NCBI GenBank assembly: GCA_951799445.1
Contig: OX637287.1
Location: 41,817,724-41,881,723 of the forward strand
Length of the DNA: 64,000 nucleotides
DNA from: Pseudisothecium myosuroides
Lineage: Eukaryota; Streptophyta; Bryopsida; Hypnales; Lembophyllaceae
Direction of reading: 5' to 3'
Position numbers and translations under genes: made by a program. Shown piece after piece: positions 1-12,000 of the stretch. The stretch's first letter is position 1. Each line of letters begins with the position of its first letter. The notes below the pieces were generated by a model, which searched no databases, had not been told where the DNA came from, and worked only from the letters and a program-made list of their open reading frames with translations.

Positions 1-1428
1 GTTCTTCGTCCCCATCAAGCTCCGATGCAACTGTCCAGCGCAGCTTCTAAATTGTTAGCTTCACCGTTGGTTGACATCCCCTTGCAACAGATTACAATGC
101 CGCGGCAAGCCAGGTCTGCGAAAGCAAACGCTAGAGGTCAGCAGAAGGAGGGGTCCAGAGTAGCATGCCTACTACGCAAAAAACAGGGAGCCGAGTTGGA
201 GCACGGTAAGGTTATCATTGCGTTGGAGCACGCACAGGTGGACTTGAGTGACAAGCAAGAGCGGAGGCACGAACTTGCGCGTGCAGAGTAGGCTCTTTGG
301 GACGAATTTGCAATGCTGCAATCCGCAAAGAAGGAGGGCTGTCGTGATGCCACCGCAAGAGTCATGCTGGACACCAAGGTGCATGCTTTGATGCTCGAGT
401 GCGGGAAGGCTAGCGAAGCTGTTGAAAAGAACCAGGCGACATTGATAGAGAAGACCAAGGAAGTGGAGGTGCTGCAACAGAAGGTTGTTACGTTGCAAGC
501 TCAGATTCAGGACATGGATTGCCAGATCGATATCATCATCATTGAGGAGAGCTGCGTTCGCCCGCAGCAGTTTTTCACGTCTTTCCCCACTGTGCCAACC
601 TCCATGACCCCATTGAAACAAGAACTCCCGTGTGGACTATGCGGTCGCTTTTGGGCAGAGATGGCGTTGGCAAATCTCCCTTGTGGCTGCTTGTTTCACC
701 CTTATTGTATGTTCAAAATTGTACTCCGGAAGAATCCACATTGTCCCAATTGTGATCTCGTTCCAGGAGGCGTTTGGATGGGGCAGTGGGGCCTAGTCAC
801 AAACAACGCGAGTATGCAGGCCAGTATAGAAGCGTGGCATGTAGCAATGGACGCCGAAGGATGTGCACCACCACTCTCTCTTGAGGACGCACAGGCCAGA
901 ATTCGAGAAATTTCCATACTTGCTGCCGCACACTCTGAGACCGGATGGTCTACGCGGAAGCGCAGTGCCATAGACAGTGAGTGCGAAGAAGGAGGTGGCC
1001 CTGCGAAACTTGCTCGCGCCAATGTGACGAATTCTCCGACAATTCTCACAGACAAGATGGAGGGTCGGTATGAAGCCCCTCATGTCTCTAGGAATGTGGT
1101 AGAGAATTGGGACGCCGGCATCCACCTACTTGCCATTGTAGATGACGAGGCCATTCCAAGCTTCCGCGTGGATCTAGGCAGCACTGGAATAGCGATTGTA
1201 TTGAACTCGACAGGTGTGCACGACGAACTTGACATGGAGCTCATGCAGATCGCAAAAGATGCGGCCGCAGAGGTTGAAGAGCGGGAGGCAGCTGAGGAGC
1301 AGGAGGATGATTCCCACAAGTCCGCGGAAGCAAATGCGACAGTTGTAGACTTTGTTGTAGCATCTTTTGTTGACGCCACTGACGCTGTTGCAAGCATTGC
1401 ACGCGAGGGTGGCCACGAGCAGGAGTAG
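1..1428 (+). pseudogene. Coiled-coil protein with C4HC3 RING/PHD-like zinc finger, 5'-truncated by window edge, one in-frame TAG
   Basis: One reading frame is open from the left edge to a TAG at 1426-1428 except for a single TAG at 289-291. Codons on both sides of that stop look coding: the upstream part (ATG at 25) and the downstream part (371 residues from the ATG at 313) are both charged and helix-prone. In the 371-residue part, about residues 20-70 form a coiled coil. Residues 107-147 carry C107-x2-C110-x13-C124-x-C126-x2-H129-x2-C132-x11-C144-x2-C147, the C4HC3 order of RING-CH/PHD-type zinc ligands. The C-terminal third is acidic and Ala/Glu rich. A RING-like fold would suggest a ubiquitin ligase, but only the ligand spacing supports this. 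No intron is evident. The internal TAG suggests a pseudogene, unless translation starts at 313. I recognise no named family; the true 5' end lies outside the window. Confidence 0.5.
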
Positions 1429-2317
1429 AACACTGAGCAGCATGAGGTTATCTTAGTACAACAAAATTGCTGTGGATTTGGGTTTTCACGAAGTGTTCCT
1501 GAACTGTGTCATTTCATTTCACACCCGAATAATATATAGTGGCAGAGCAGCAATAGTCAAAGGTGGCACATATAGTATTGTACTTCTACAGCTATACCGT
1601 ATGCTCCCCTACATCTTTTTTCCACCATAGTTATACTGTATGGCTACCATTTTGAATAATGAATGCTTAAAATTTGTGAATTCCGCTTTTTGGATGAAGT
1701 AAAGTTAAATTATTTTTCACAGGCTTCTACTAACATGAACCCTTAACCCTATTCTCGCCCAGGTTTGTTATAATAGTATGATGGAATGTGTAGTAGGATG
1801 TTTAATCGTATGATGGAATGCGGCAGCAAGCCTGTGTGTGGTAAAGTCTGAGATGTGGTTGACTTCCAGCACGAGCTCACTCGTAAGTCGTTAGGGTTGG
1901 TGGCCCAAGTCGATGAGCTTCAGCAGATGTGATACCCTGTCCAACTATCTTTACCTGTGCACCGTGACCATTGTGTCATAGCATGTGCTATCGAAGGCAA
2001 TGCAGGCTCTTTCATGCCATGCTTATCCACATTGCTAAAGCGGAGATGCCAATGAGCATCACATTTTCAAAATCCAATCAGCATCACATTTTTCCATATA
2101 TATTATGTTGGTGACTAATCAGTATTCATTAATCTTGAATAAGTCTCCAACTGGGCTTGAATTTAAATAGGATCTGTGTTGCAATTACAGAGTGAATTGT
2201 ACAAATTGCATGCTGTCAAATAACATTGGAGACCAGCATGAGTACATAGCAGCAATGTCGTGGACTCGTACTGAAGCAAGTCTGCTTTGACTCAGTCTCT
2301 ACCGTCCTAACCAAAAC
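1429..2317. other. Intergenic, no gene seen
   Basis: AT-rich sequence between the 3' end of the rightward ORF and the 3' end of the leftward pseudogene (convergent). No coding-like frame or clear repeat was recognised. Confidence 0.5.
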
Positions 2318-5300
2318 CTATGTGATATTCGTGAAAGAGTAATCCGATTGAGTAGATTCTTGTGTGCCCTGTGGAGATTGTGAACTTGGCGTTGGCTCCT
2401 CATCGCCGCTGCGGCTGTCGACAGAATCCGGTAAAGACTCTTCGTTTGCCGAGTCTTGCTGTTGTGTGACGTATCGCCTACCTTCTTGTGTGCGCCGTGC
2501 TTGCCATGCCTGACAAGCAGCAGCTGCGTTGGAACCGTGCCAGGCGTCCCGCCGCCAATACCTCTAGATCGGGAAGGCCATGCTCTGCATCCGCAATTCT
2601 CTTCTTCAACTTTGCATCATACCGGTGTTGGATGTTCTAATACCAGAACTCATACTGCTGCACAACCACACTAGTGCGGTCCTTTGTCCCTCCATGCTGA
2701 GAGTGTGCTTGACTCGATGATTTGGCGACATGATGAGATTTCTCCATACTTTGGCAGCTCCACACGGATAGGCTTCCATACTTTTCAACAAACCACGGCC
2801 CGTGCTTTATGAGAGCATGCTGCAGTGGGACATATCATGCTTCAGCATCGTACAGGACAAACAGCAAAGCTGAAAGCAATTAAATCATAGCCGCTATTGC
2901 CTTAGTGTTAGACGCCACAAAAGTCTATGAGGCGTTTAAGCCCCCAATTTTCAAAGCACATGTGGAGCTAAACTTACGATGTAGTGGGTGACATGACCCT
3001 CTCCAAATGCGGCGATAAATGCTGCCCCAAAAGCATCCATACGAAACTCTGCAGTTGCGTCTCTGGTCTGATGACAGAACTAGACCAGTGAAGTATGGCA
3101 CCAGCTCCTCCAGTGTTTCCCACACTCTTTGCCGCTTGATCTTTGCCTGCCCATTCTCGAGGTTGTTCATCTCAGACATATTTACCTCCTTCCACACTCT
3201 GGTATGAGTCGACCAGGAACTAGGATGAAATAGCTTTATGGCCACTCCACCGCGCAGGCTTGGTTTCATGACAACGTTACCAGACTTCCCAGACTTCTTC
3301 ACATCCTGCTTCAGCACACAGTTTCCTGCTTCAACTCCAATAGCGGAAAGCGTTTTCTCCATGAGGTCTATCGCTTCCGCTTTCCTGGCGTTGTCTTGCA
3401 TGTTCCAAATGAACATGAAGTGCAAATGCAGAATTTTCTCGCAGATGCGAACTAGTGCATGTAGAGTGCACATGTGCGTTCGTGACAGGGGAATAGGCAA
3501 CACCTGTTTCCATCGCGGATGCGTGGCTGCATTGACGGGTTCAGCTCAAATCCTGGACACAAACAAGCCACCCTGCCACTCGCCCTTTCCTCTAGTCATG
3601 GCGATGTGTTCTGCATCCGCAGCAGTGACGGTTTTTGCTCTCTCGTGCTTCTGCTCACAATAGATGCAATTCATTTTACAAGAGGGACCATGCTGAAGCC
3701 CATTCATGCACTTAATAGTCTTCATGTGCCACTCCACAGTGAAGCTGCCACGGCCTGGTACCTCCAGCTCTTGACCTTCGTTCTGAGCCTTAATGACCTC
3801 CGGAAATTTTGTCTGCTCAAATACCCAGTTCAGAATTTTGTAAGACTCCTTGCCCACCTGGAAGTAGCCTATGGGCCAAATCTCCTGTTCAAATTGCACT
3901 GAGAAATATCTTTCATCATTACGCTGAATCTCTGGATCCAATGCACGATTCATCAAAGTCAAGCTCACGCGCTCAAACTTCTTCTTCCGCAGAACCTCTG
4001 CTTCATCCAATTTAAGTACGAAGACAAGCGGGCCGCCATTGCACTCTACATATATAAGACTTATATTAAAAGATACATGAACCGTGAGAGTGTAAGCAAG
4101 GTTCAGGAACTGCTAGAGCGAGCACTCTAATGATGAAATCCCCAGTGACTTCCCGAGGTGTGCTTCAGTAATCTATAAACTAGGTACACGATACTGCAAT
4201 GACCCCCAACAGAACTCTGCAGAGCCGCTCTTGAACTTCTGTTTGGAATATTATGAAAACCATTCTCTCATACAACGCTTGAGGTCCACCCAATGCTTTA
4301 TCTAATACCGTTTTGTGCTTCATCAAGACCACCCAATGCTTCATCTAATTACGCTTGAATTAAGATTTATAAGGTACTGCCCTTCCACCTATTAACCTAC
4401 AGTATATTTCCTAGTCACGCACATAAACGAGTTGAGATCAGAAATGATACCTTGGACGGTCATATCGTAGAACAAAACCATGGAACGCTGAACAACTTCG
4501 AGATGAGCAAAAAGATTGTTTTTGCTATCAAGAATCACTTCTTTAGCTCCTCTAACAATCTTCTTCCCAACTCTGACCTCGGGAATTATTTGGCGACCTT
4601 CAATGTGGTAATAGTCTCCTATAAATTGAGGAAGTTTCTCATTCATCTGCTTGTGCAACTGCGACAAACGATTCCTTGATGGCAGAAGACCTCTCCTCAA
4701 TTCCGGAGCAATCAACTGAACCCGATGCTTCATTCTCGGGGGGGGCACCTAGTATTTTACTACAAACCACGTGCGAACAAGTGGTTTCTAATGAACTATA
4801 ATTTCAACTTAAAATTTTGAGGGTTGCTTAATAATGACTATAGGTTTCTATTGCCAAAATTTCAAACTAAAATAATAGTTGAAATGATTTGTACAAGAGG
4901 TTGAAAATGGCCTAAAACGGCATGTTTTTCAACTCAAATATTTATAGAGATCACATTTAGATGACTATTGCATCAATACTCAACTCAAAATGAACTTTCA
5001 ATAGAGAGCTATTTTTAGGAATTTTTTGTTCATTTTTTAGACAATTTTTTAGGATATAATATAGGGGTGTGAAAGTTATTTTTCAGTTGTACAGTGTATC
5101 TAATTACTTCAAAAATTTGTAACTAATTATCATTAACAAATAAAAATATCAATAATTCAAAACATAAACTTTTGAAGTAGGAAAATCTAGTCATATTTTT
5201 TTTATTTCATTTTATTTAAATTTTAGGATATAATATAGGGGGTCCAAAGTTTTGTTCGCACGTGTTTTCTAATGGACACTCTAAGTGACCCCCCCCGAGG

Positions 5301-6389
5301 CTTCATTGCATTGCTTATTGCCACATACCCTCTATTGCTCACTCCTGATGCATCACAAGTCCCGAACATCACCTCTTTTGTTAATGTTTTCTGTAGTTTT
5401 CTGAACATGCCCACTGCGGCCGCAGTGGTCGCTTGACTCATTCTTGGTTGTTCAGTAAGCTTGTGGGCCTCGCCAGCAGATAATAAACATGCTAGAACCG
5501 CAGCCGTTTTGTTGTGCGACGTTCCTTCACCCCCCAACCTCTTCTTCCTCCCCTGTCGTCTGTTGATTTTCTGTATGTGCTGCACCGTCGATGGCTGAAT
5601 TTGCCATCTCAGGGCGGTTCTCCTTCGTTTTGCATGGCCAGAGCCGAGTGCAAGCTCATCCAGGCTTTTCATTTTCCGAACTCGCTTCCTATAGCCCAGA
5701 GGCGTTTCCACCATTTTCTTCTTCTTCTCGTCCAGCTTCTCATAGGCCTCTCTACATCTTGTCAATTCGACTTCTAGTGCGCCAATCCGCTCCTTGCGTT
5801 CCTCAGATTCAGCCATTGTCATGTCATGAGCCGCCACAAGCTCCCTTAGCCCTGCGCATGTGATCTCCAAAGCCATCACGTCAGCCTCTAACTGCAGCCG
5901 CTCCTCTCTGTGCTGTGCTTCAACAAGCGCCATGCTACTCGTTCTGACATGCAATCCATCACACTGCGCCCGTAGCTGAAGAATGCAACTCTCTTGACTG
6001 GAAACTTCCGCTTGAAGTCGGCTCATTGAATCCTCCATTCTCTCTCCACTATGCTGCCCAATGCTTTCGTCAATGTTAACGTAAGAAGACCTCAACCGCT
6101 TTGTGTACCCAAGCATACCATTTTCTCCCTCACAAAGATACTCCATTTACTGCTTTGTGGTTCGAAAGCTTGGTGGTCTCGTAGTTGCAGGGTCTAATGG
6201 ATACAATCTACCATCAGTCCAAAGGTCGATATTAGTTTCACTGGCCGCTCTCCTCTGCTCAAAGCTATCGGGACTAGGCTGATCTTCCAATTTCTGGCCT
6301 CTCCGAATAAGAGGAGCATACTTCGGGTGTAACTTAATCTGAGGCACATAATAGCTGTCCAAAGTATTTGTCACGTCCCTCAACGCCAT
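2318..6389 (-). pseudogene. Decayed three-exon gene of an unnamed family (coiled coil, basic region, conserved C-terminal block)
   Basis: My model, read leftward: exon 1 6389-4401 (interrupted by a 565-bp element at 5299-4735), intron 4400-4044 (GT..AG), exon 2 4043-2978 (donor GTAAGT), intron 2977-2820 (acceptor TGCAG), exon 3 2819-2318. Exon 1 encodes an N-terminal 80-residue segment, then a coiled coil (about residues 37-147 counted from the ATG at 6146) and a Lys/Arg-rich stretch with KRRR and RRQGRKKR that could be nuclear-localising. Exon 2 has a Cys-pair motif (CKMNCIYC) and the block HALVRICEKILHLH. Exons 2-3 continue through GHVTHYI/HALIKHGPWFVEKYG, and the tail is acidic and Ser/Gln rich. 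Lesions: TAA at 6147-6149, TGA at 3546-3548, a frame change near 3080, TAG at 2637-2639, a frame change near 2540. The 'HALVRI..' plus 'THYIHALIKHG' layout resembles, from memory, a widespread uncharacterised eukaryotic family, perhaps element-borne. Function unknown. Confidence 0.55.
4735..5299. mobile_element. 565-bp non-autonomous TIR element with 8-bp target duplication (hAT-like size)
   Basis: The left end reads CTCGGGGGGGGCACCTAG and the right end, reverse-complemented, CTCGGGGGGGGTCACTTAG. A second matching inverted block (CACGTGCGAACAA) lies about 35 bp further in at both ends. The direct repeat GCTTCATT flanks it at 4727-4734 and 5300-5307. The interior is AT-rich with no coding capacity. 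An 8-bp duplication is typical of hAT elements (also P), but the G-rich end is not the usual hAT terminus, so the superfamily is uncertain. It sits in exon 1 of the leftward pseudogene; with one duplication removed, the two halves of the frame (both reading ATG AAG in the duplicated octamer) are in phase. Confidence 0.8.
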
Positions 6390-8588
6390 GCTGACGCATT
6401 CAAAGCTGTTACTGTAGCACTCTCATGAACGGGGTACTCTAACAAAATAAGTCCACGTTGCATCTTACTCAGATTACTTGCACAAGCAATCCCGCCAAAA
6501 CAATATGCACTGGAAAGCTGACTTTCAATTTTGCGCTAAATTCACCGTGCGCTGGCAGCAGACGTCAAGATTGGCGCCAACTTAGTCTTCTTGGAAATGA
6601 ATATTTTAACCATCGAAATTAATAATTTAAGCAGCGAAGAGAGTACCACTTGTACTAACATGCGGCCAATTCACTCGGTGCAACAACCAGACGTGACTGG
6701 AGTTTTGGCAACATGCGCAACACATAGGCAGACACTTGGCCGCGGCTTAGTACCAGCAGCACGGAGATATAGATGTCCGAATGGCTGCCCACGCGCAGCT
6801 GGAGGCTTGCCCGCCCCAAAATTCCAGAGATTCACCTTGCCCGAGGCCGCTCTATAAGGCCTTCCAATGACCTCAAATGGTCTCTAATGTTTGTTTCTAC
6901 ACATTCTTTGAAAATCACTGTTCTCAAACATCATTAATAGATAATTGTGTTAGAAATGAATGGCACTGACACAAAACTTTAGGAAGATGAGAATACCTTA
7001 TAGTGTTAGTCTTCAAGTTTTATATTGATCATAGATAGTTTGCATGTCTAAGCTAAAAGGAAGTCATGTGGCCTTCATCCCTATAAGGTATGTATACCCC
7101 AAATGGCCCCCTCCCCAGTTTGAATCTACCCTAGTGTTGGGCCCCAATTGCATTCTAATGGGAGTTGAGTTGGAGTTTATAAGGATGGAATTGGATTGAA
7201 TAGTGGCCATTTTATAACTTCCAAGAATCCCCATGCAATTTAAACACATGGACAAAGGGTCCTTCATTATTCCACCATTTGAATTGGCTCTTTTGGACTA
7301 CCATTGCAATCGTGTAGGGAATTCAAAGAACTACAATAGAATCCAAAAGGACAAGAAAAATGAGTTGATTGAAACACTCATGCAAAATTCTTAAATTTGT
7401 TGTTCTATTGCAACAAAAAATTGTAAAACTGATCAATCTAAAGTATGTTTAGTGATCAAAGGGTCCACAATGAATACATACCTTACATTGTTACTTCTTC
7501 AACTGCTATGCGTAGTGAAGGCCACAAGGGGTTATATTTTGTTCAAATAACTTCATCCAAATGAATGCTTGAATTTCTAGAGAAAAACCTTTTGTTCATG
7601 ACCAAATTATGACCAAATAGACAAGAGATACCGGTATATTAAGGAATTTGGTAGATTTCTCAAGGAATGAATGTGCATTTACTACACACTTAACCATTTT
7701 TGAAACACATAGTAGATGTCACTTTTGGTAATGACTATTTGTCTTCAATGTAAATACATAGTGCAATTTTTTTCTTCTTGAAACACATGAACAAATTCTA
7801 TTGATAAGGAAAAGTACACAGAACCATAGGACCATGTTTTTGGTGAAGATTTTTACATTTTCTAAAACATTTTCAAAACAACTTTTTTAAAACAAAACAC
7901 TCTAGGGCGAGAGACAAGTCTGAATCCGAACCACCAAAGCAAAGCTTGCTATCAAGGCCAAATCCAGGTAGAACCAAGCCTAAGCAGGCAACCCTGAGTA
8001 CCACAGGGACCGAACTATCTCAAACATATGTCCCCATTTTAGGTTGAGCAAGCCTCCAGCTCAACTTATGATGGGATCTCTCACCAAAAAAATCCATTTG
8101 AATCCACATGTTGTCCAATCGCTTGCAGAAGATGCCTGATTTGAGGGGATGTAGAGCACACTAAGCTTAGTGATTTTGAACCAAGCAAACAAGAGCATGA
8201 TCAATAAACCTTCCCATAAGACTTGTTCATAGTGCAATTATTTTGGTTAGCAAGATTCAAAGTCTTATAACCCAGTGTAACAAGGTCAAGAAAATAATTT
8301 GTACTATCCACTTTAAAAGCTAAAATCTTGCAATCTATGAGGTCAATTTCTTTGATAAATCTCCTCAATCTAATGTAGGGCAATTTTACAATGGATGTGT
8401 AAAAAATATTCTTCACCTTTCATATTTACACTTTGAAATAGAAATGGCAGTTCTGGAGTGGCTTTGAGAGAGCAACATGATGCAACTTTACACAAGGTCA
8501 AATCCAAAAGTAAGATACAATACCAATGGACAAGAATATTAACCCCTTAATGCCTCAATCCTCTTTTAAATTTTTGCACATTTTTGCA
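6390..8588. other. Intergenic; short GC-rich patch at 6540-6860, then AT-rich repeat remnants
   Basis: Upstream side of the leftward pseudogene. The stretch at about 6540-6860 is richer in GC and could hold the old promoter or first untranslated exon of that gene, but no motif proves it. From about 7075 there is a 'GGTATGTATACCCCAAATGG' type sequence resembling the ends of the TIR family seen at 35518-36719. The part at 8280-8560 resembles fragments of the TTAA-flanked family. No gene was recognised. Confidence 0.4.
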
Positions 8589-9090
8589 CATTGGAAATAC
8601 ATCAATCTCTCCTTTCGAATCTGAAAGAACGAAGTTCACAGTTCACACTAATTCATTCGATAACTCAGTACAACTCAGTGACCATAGACACAGAAGTCCA
8701 AATCTGCAAGAAAGGACATTCCGCAGACACCCATGTACACATAATTCTCTAACGAACCACATGTCCACATCGATATCCATCCTTCTTTCAACATTCTTCG
8801 TCCAATTCAAGGCAGGGTCGGAGAAGATGCAAATGGATCGCACGCACAATCGACACACGGAGCCACAAACAATGCCCCCAAACATAGCATCCTCGGCTTA
8901 GACCAAACCATCCTCGCCGAGGTTCCCACCACCGCACAACGACCACGCAGGTCAAAAGAACCGACAAACAGAGTCGGAAGAATCTCAAATGAACCAGATT
9001 ATTGTGAATCGATAGATACAATTGGAAGACTACATGAAAGAAAAGAAACAACCAGAAACAATAAATCTAATCTTATGACCTACATACAGA

Positions 9091-12000
9091 CTACACGTCG
9101 TCCTCCTCGCTCAGAGTCTTGAACGCAAAGGGATGGAACTTGTAACCATCTCCTTGGTAAAACTTGTTCTGAAACTCCACCCAGTGAAGACGCAGAGCGT
9201 GAAGGAATGCACTCAACGTCTCCATCAGCAGCAGCACGCCGAAAGTCACGAACGCAAACACGATCAGACCGATCAGTCGGATTATGATGTTCGAGTACCT
9301 GCAACATAAAACCAGCACCCATCCACCACGGTTATCATAACCAGAAGACACCCGCTTCTCTAGACCTTCTCACACCAGCATCCCTCGACTCAGTATTCTG
9401 GTTTCCCCGAGGCTGGAAATCGGAGGACCGTCAAAGAAGCCACACAGGCGCTATCTGTCCCGCACTATCCGTCTGATTGAACACAATCTAATACAATATC
9501 TTAACAAGAGGAAAAACGAAAAAAGTAAACCGGAGAACAAAGTTCAGGAACGCACGCAAAAGCGAACAACAGCACCCGCTCATAGAACACCGCCGAAAGC
9601 TCTGCGTGCGCGAGGCTGCAAGGAATTACACAAAAAACAACCACCAAAACATCCATCAGAAAACTCCATCAGAAAACTCCATCGCACCCATTCAGAAATG
9701 CGCTTCCAAAACAACTCTTCCAAAGTCCACAATCACCTCCGCCAGACTCACACTCGAATATCAGCTCCCCTTCCCATCCACACTTCGCGAGGGAAAAATT
9801 GCCCACGTACCTGAGTGCCCACAACCGAAGATACGATGCCGTGTTTGACACAGCACCCAGCACGAACTCAATGGTGTGAATCATTTGGTGCACCAGGACT
9901 TCACCAAACTCGAACTCCTCTTCGTCGTGCTCACCGTCCCCATCCAAGTCCGTCGATTCCGTGTCAGAGCCTCCCAAAACTCCATAAGCTCTCCCCTGCA
10001 TTTTCTGGACAACCCACGCGGTCCACAATACGGCGTAGTTAGTCTCTTTCCCACCCAAGTCCTTCAGTGACTTCCAAAACACAACAAATTCCATCCACCA
10101 GCTCTGCATCACGCAATCCAACATTGCAAACACAACACACACGGGTGCTTCGCGCAACCAAGATACAATCAACGCACAAAATGCCGTTCGTCACGATGAG
10201 AACCAAAAATCGAGTCCTCATCCCAATTGGCCAGTCAACCAGCACAGAACAAACGCCCGCGGATCAACTGCTGTGCACACCGACTTCATACGTGAACGCA
10301 TAGACCAACTCCGCAACCGCACACCTCAAGCATCCCACATCCCAAACAAAGACCCAACAAACAACTACCATAACGCTGCATCAAGCAGGAACAAAGAGTC
10401 GAGCCATGCAAGCACGAAACATCCACGATCAAAAAACGAAACGGGGAAGTAGCTTGCACCTGAATATGCTGCTTGCGCAAAATCAAAGGCTTGGGAAACA
10501 ACATCCAAGGCACAGCAACCAATGCCACCACAAGAAGCACGACCTGAAACCACAATACCCACAACGTAAATACAAACAACAAAAGGGACACATAGATTAC
10601 TGCAAACTCACCATCTGCAACCCAAAATCGAACGTCACCAGTCGACCCAATAGGATCCACGGAATGGAGCCAACTGCACAAACACAACACCAGAACAGCC
10701 GACGTACCTGAACATAAGTTTGGCCAATGAAGAGCTGGTTCTCCCCCAGATCCTCAAAAGGGCTCAGAAACATGTAAATCATCACATGGTACAGATCGGG
10801 CTTGCTCCCTTGGCACCATTTCAGAACGATCAGAAAAGACAGATACCCGAACAGACCGTTCAGGAACAACAGCTGAGGAATAAACTGATACCTGAACTCA
10901 TCCAACCAAACGGAAAACACGACTTAGCACCCTCACACACCACGACTGTCTACAGCCATCCAAATCAAACGAATCACCTCATCCTCTGGTTAGCGACTCA
11001 AGCCAGCCACACAAAAACCACAGAATCGTCAAACCCGCTCCGAAATCACCCTCTTCTTATCTGCAATCCAAGCCCTCCACACCTCGCACGTCCCGAACAC
11101 CGTACCAGTCCACCAAATCGTCAAAACCTAGATACAGCGGGGCCGTTCATCTGGAAAGAAACTCTCACTCAACAAAGATTCAGCGACTTACCAAACGTCC
11201 AGAGCGCTGCGAAAGTATCGCGCGTTGAAGTAGCTCAGCAAAATGCCCAGGTTCATCTGAGAAATACCAAGCAGAATAGACATCTTCATCTTCAAAGAGT
11301 TCGTGAATTGAAGCTCGGAACGGGATCCATGCCAGATAGGGTCCACTCCAAACGCATACGGGTTGTACGACCATTTCTCCACTCCGGAAGTAGTCGCCGT
11401 CCTGACATGAAACGCGACCAAACCGGCTCAGTCGTGACATCCAAGGCTCAAGCATCATTATACACAGCAGGGGTGCAATAAGAAGCTTCGAACGAAGCAT
11501 CTCGACAAAACCATCCAAATGCTGCTGACGTCCAAAGACCTACAAGAATCTCAACAACCACAAAAAACAAAACGAAACTCCAGAGACCGAGAGGAAGCTT
11601 ACGGGCAAGACTCGACGGAGTACTGCGGATCCGGACAACGGTACGCCGATCCACCGAAAATGCCAAATGGAACCGAGAAGAACTCGTTATAGATGAAACC
11701 GGTGTAGATCGAGAAAATCGCCATCAGAAGAATCACGTACCGACCTCCGTAGGCCATCTCCATGATGTCGCCAAGTTTCTGCGATACCAACCCCAAGTCC
11801 GATTCAGGTGCGGAACACACACAACTTCAGACACAGAACTAACGCCAAATACTATTCAACGCCACCTCGGCTGTCCCCTGTGAGCCCCAATGTCTTCATA
11901 TCTCCCTTCCCGCCCCTACCTATGACCTCCTCCCTTCAAAGACAAAAGGTTCCTCACCAGAAACTCACCTGCTTTCCAAGCTTCTTCTCGTACAAAACCA

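Noticed and set aside
289..6149. A variant genetic code in which stop codons are read as amino acids, suggested by in-frame TAG and TAA
   Set aside because: All three stop codons (TAG, TGA, TAA) occur inside the broken frames, frameshifts are present too, and both VHA-a genes end with TAG at the expected length. Decay explains this better.
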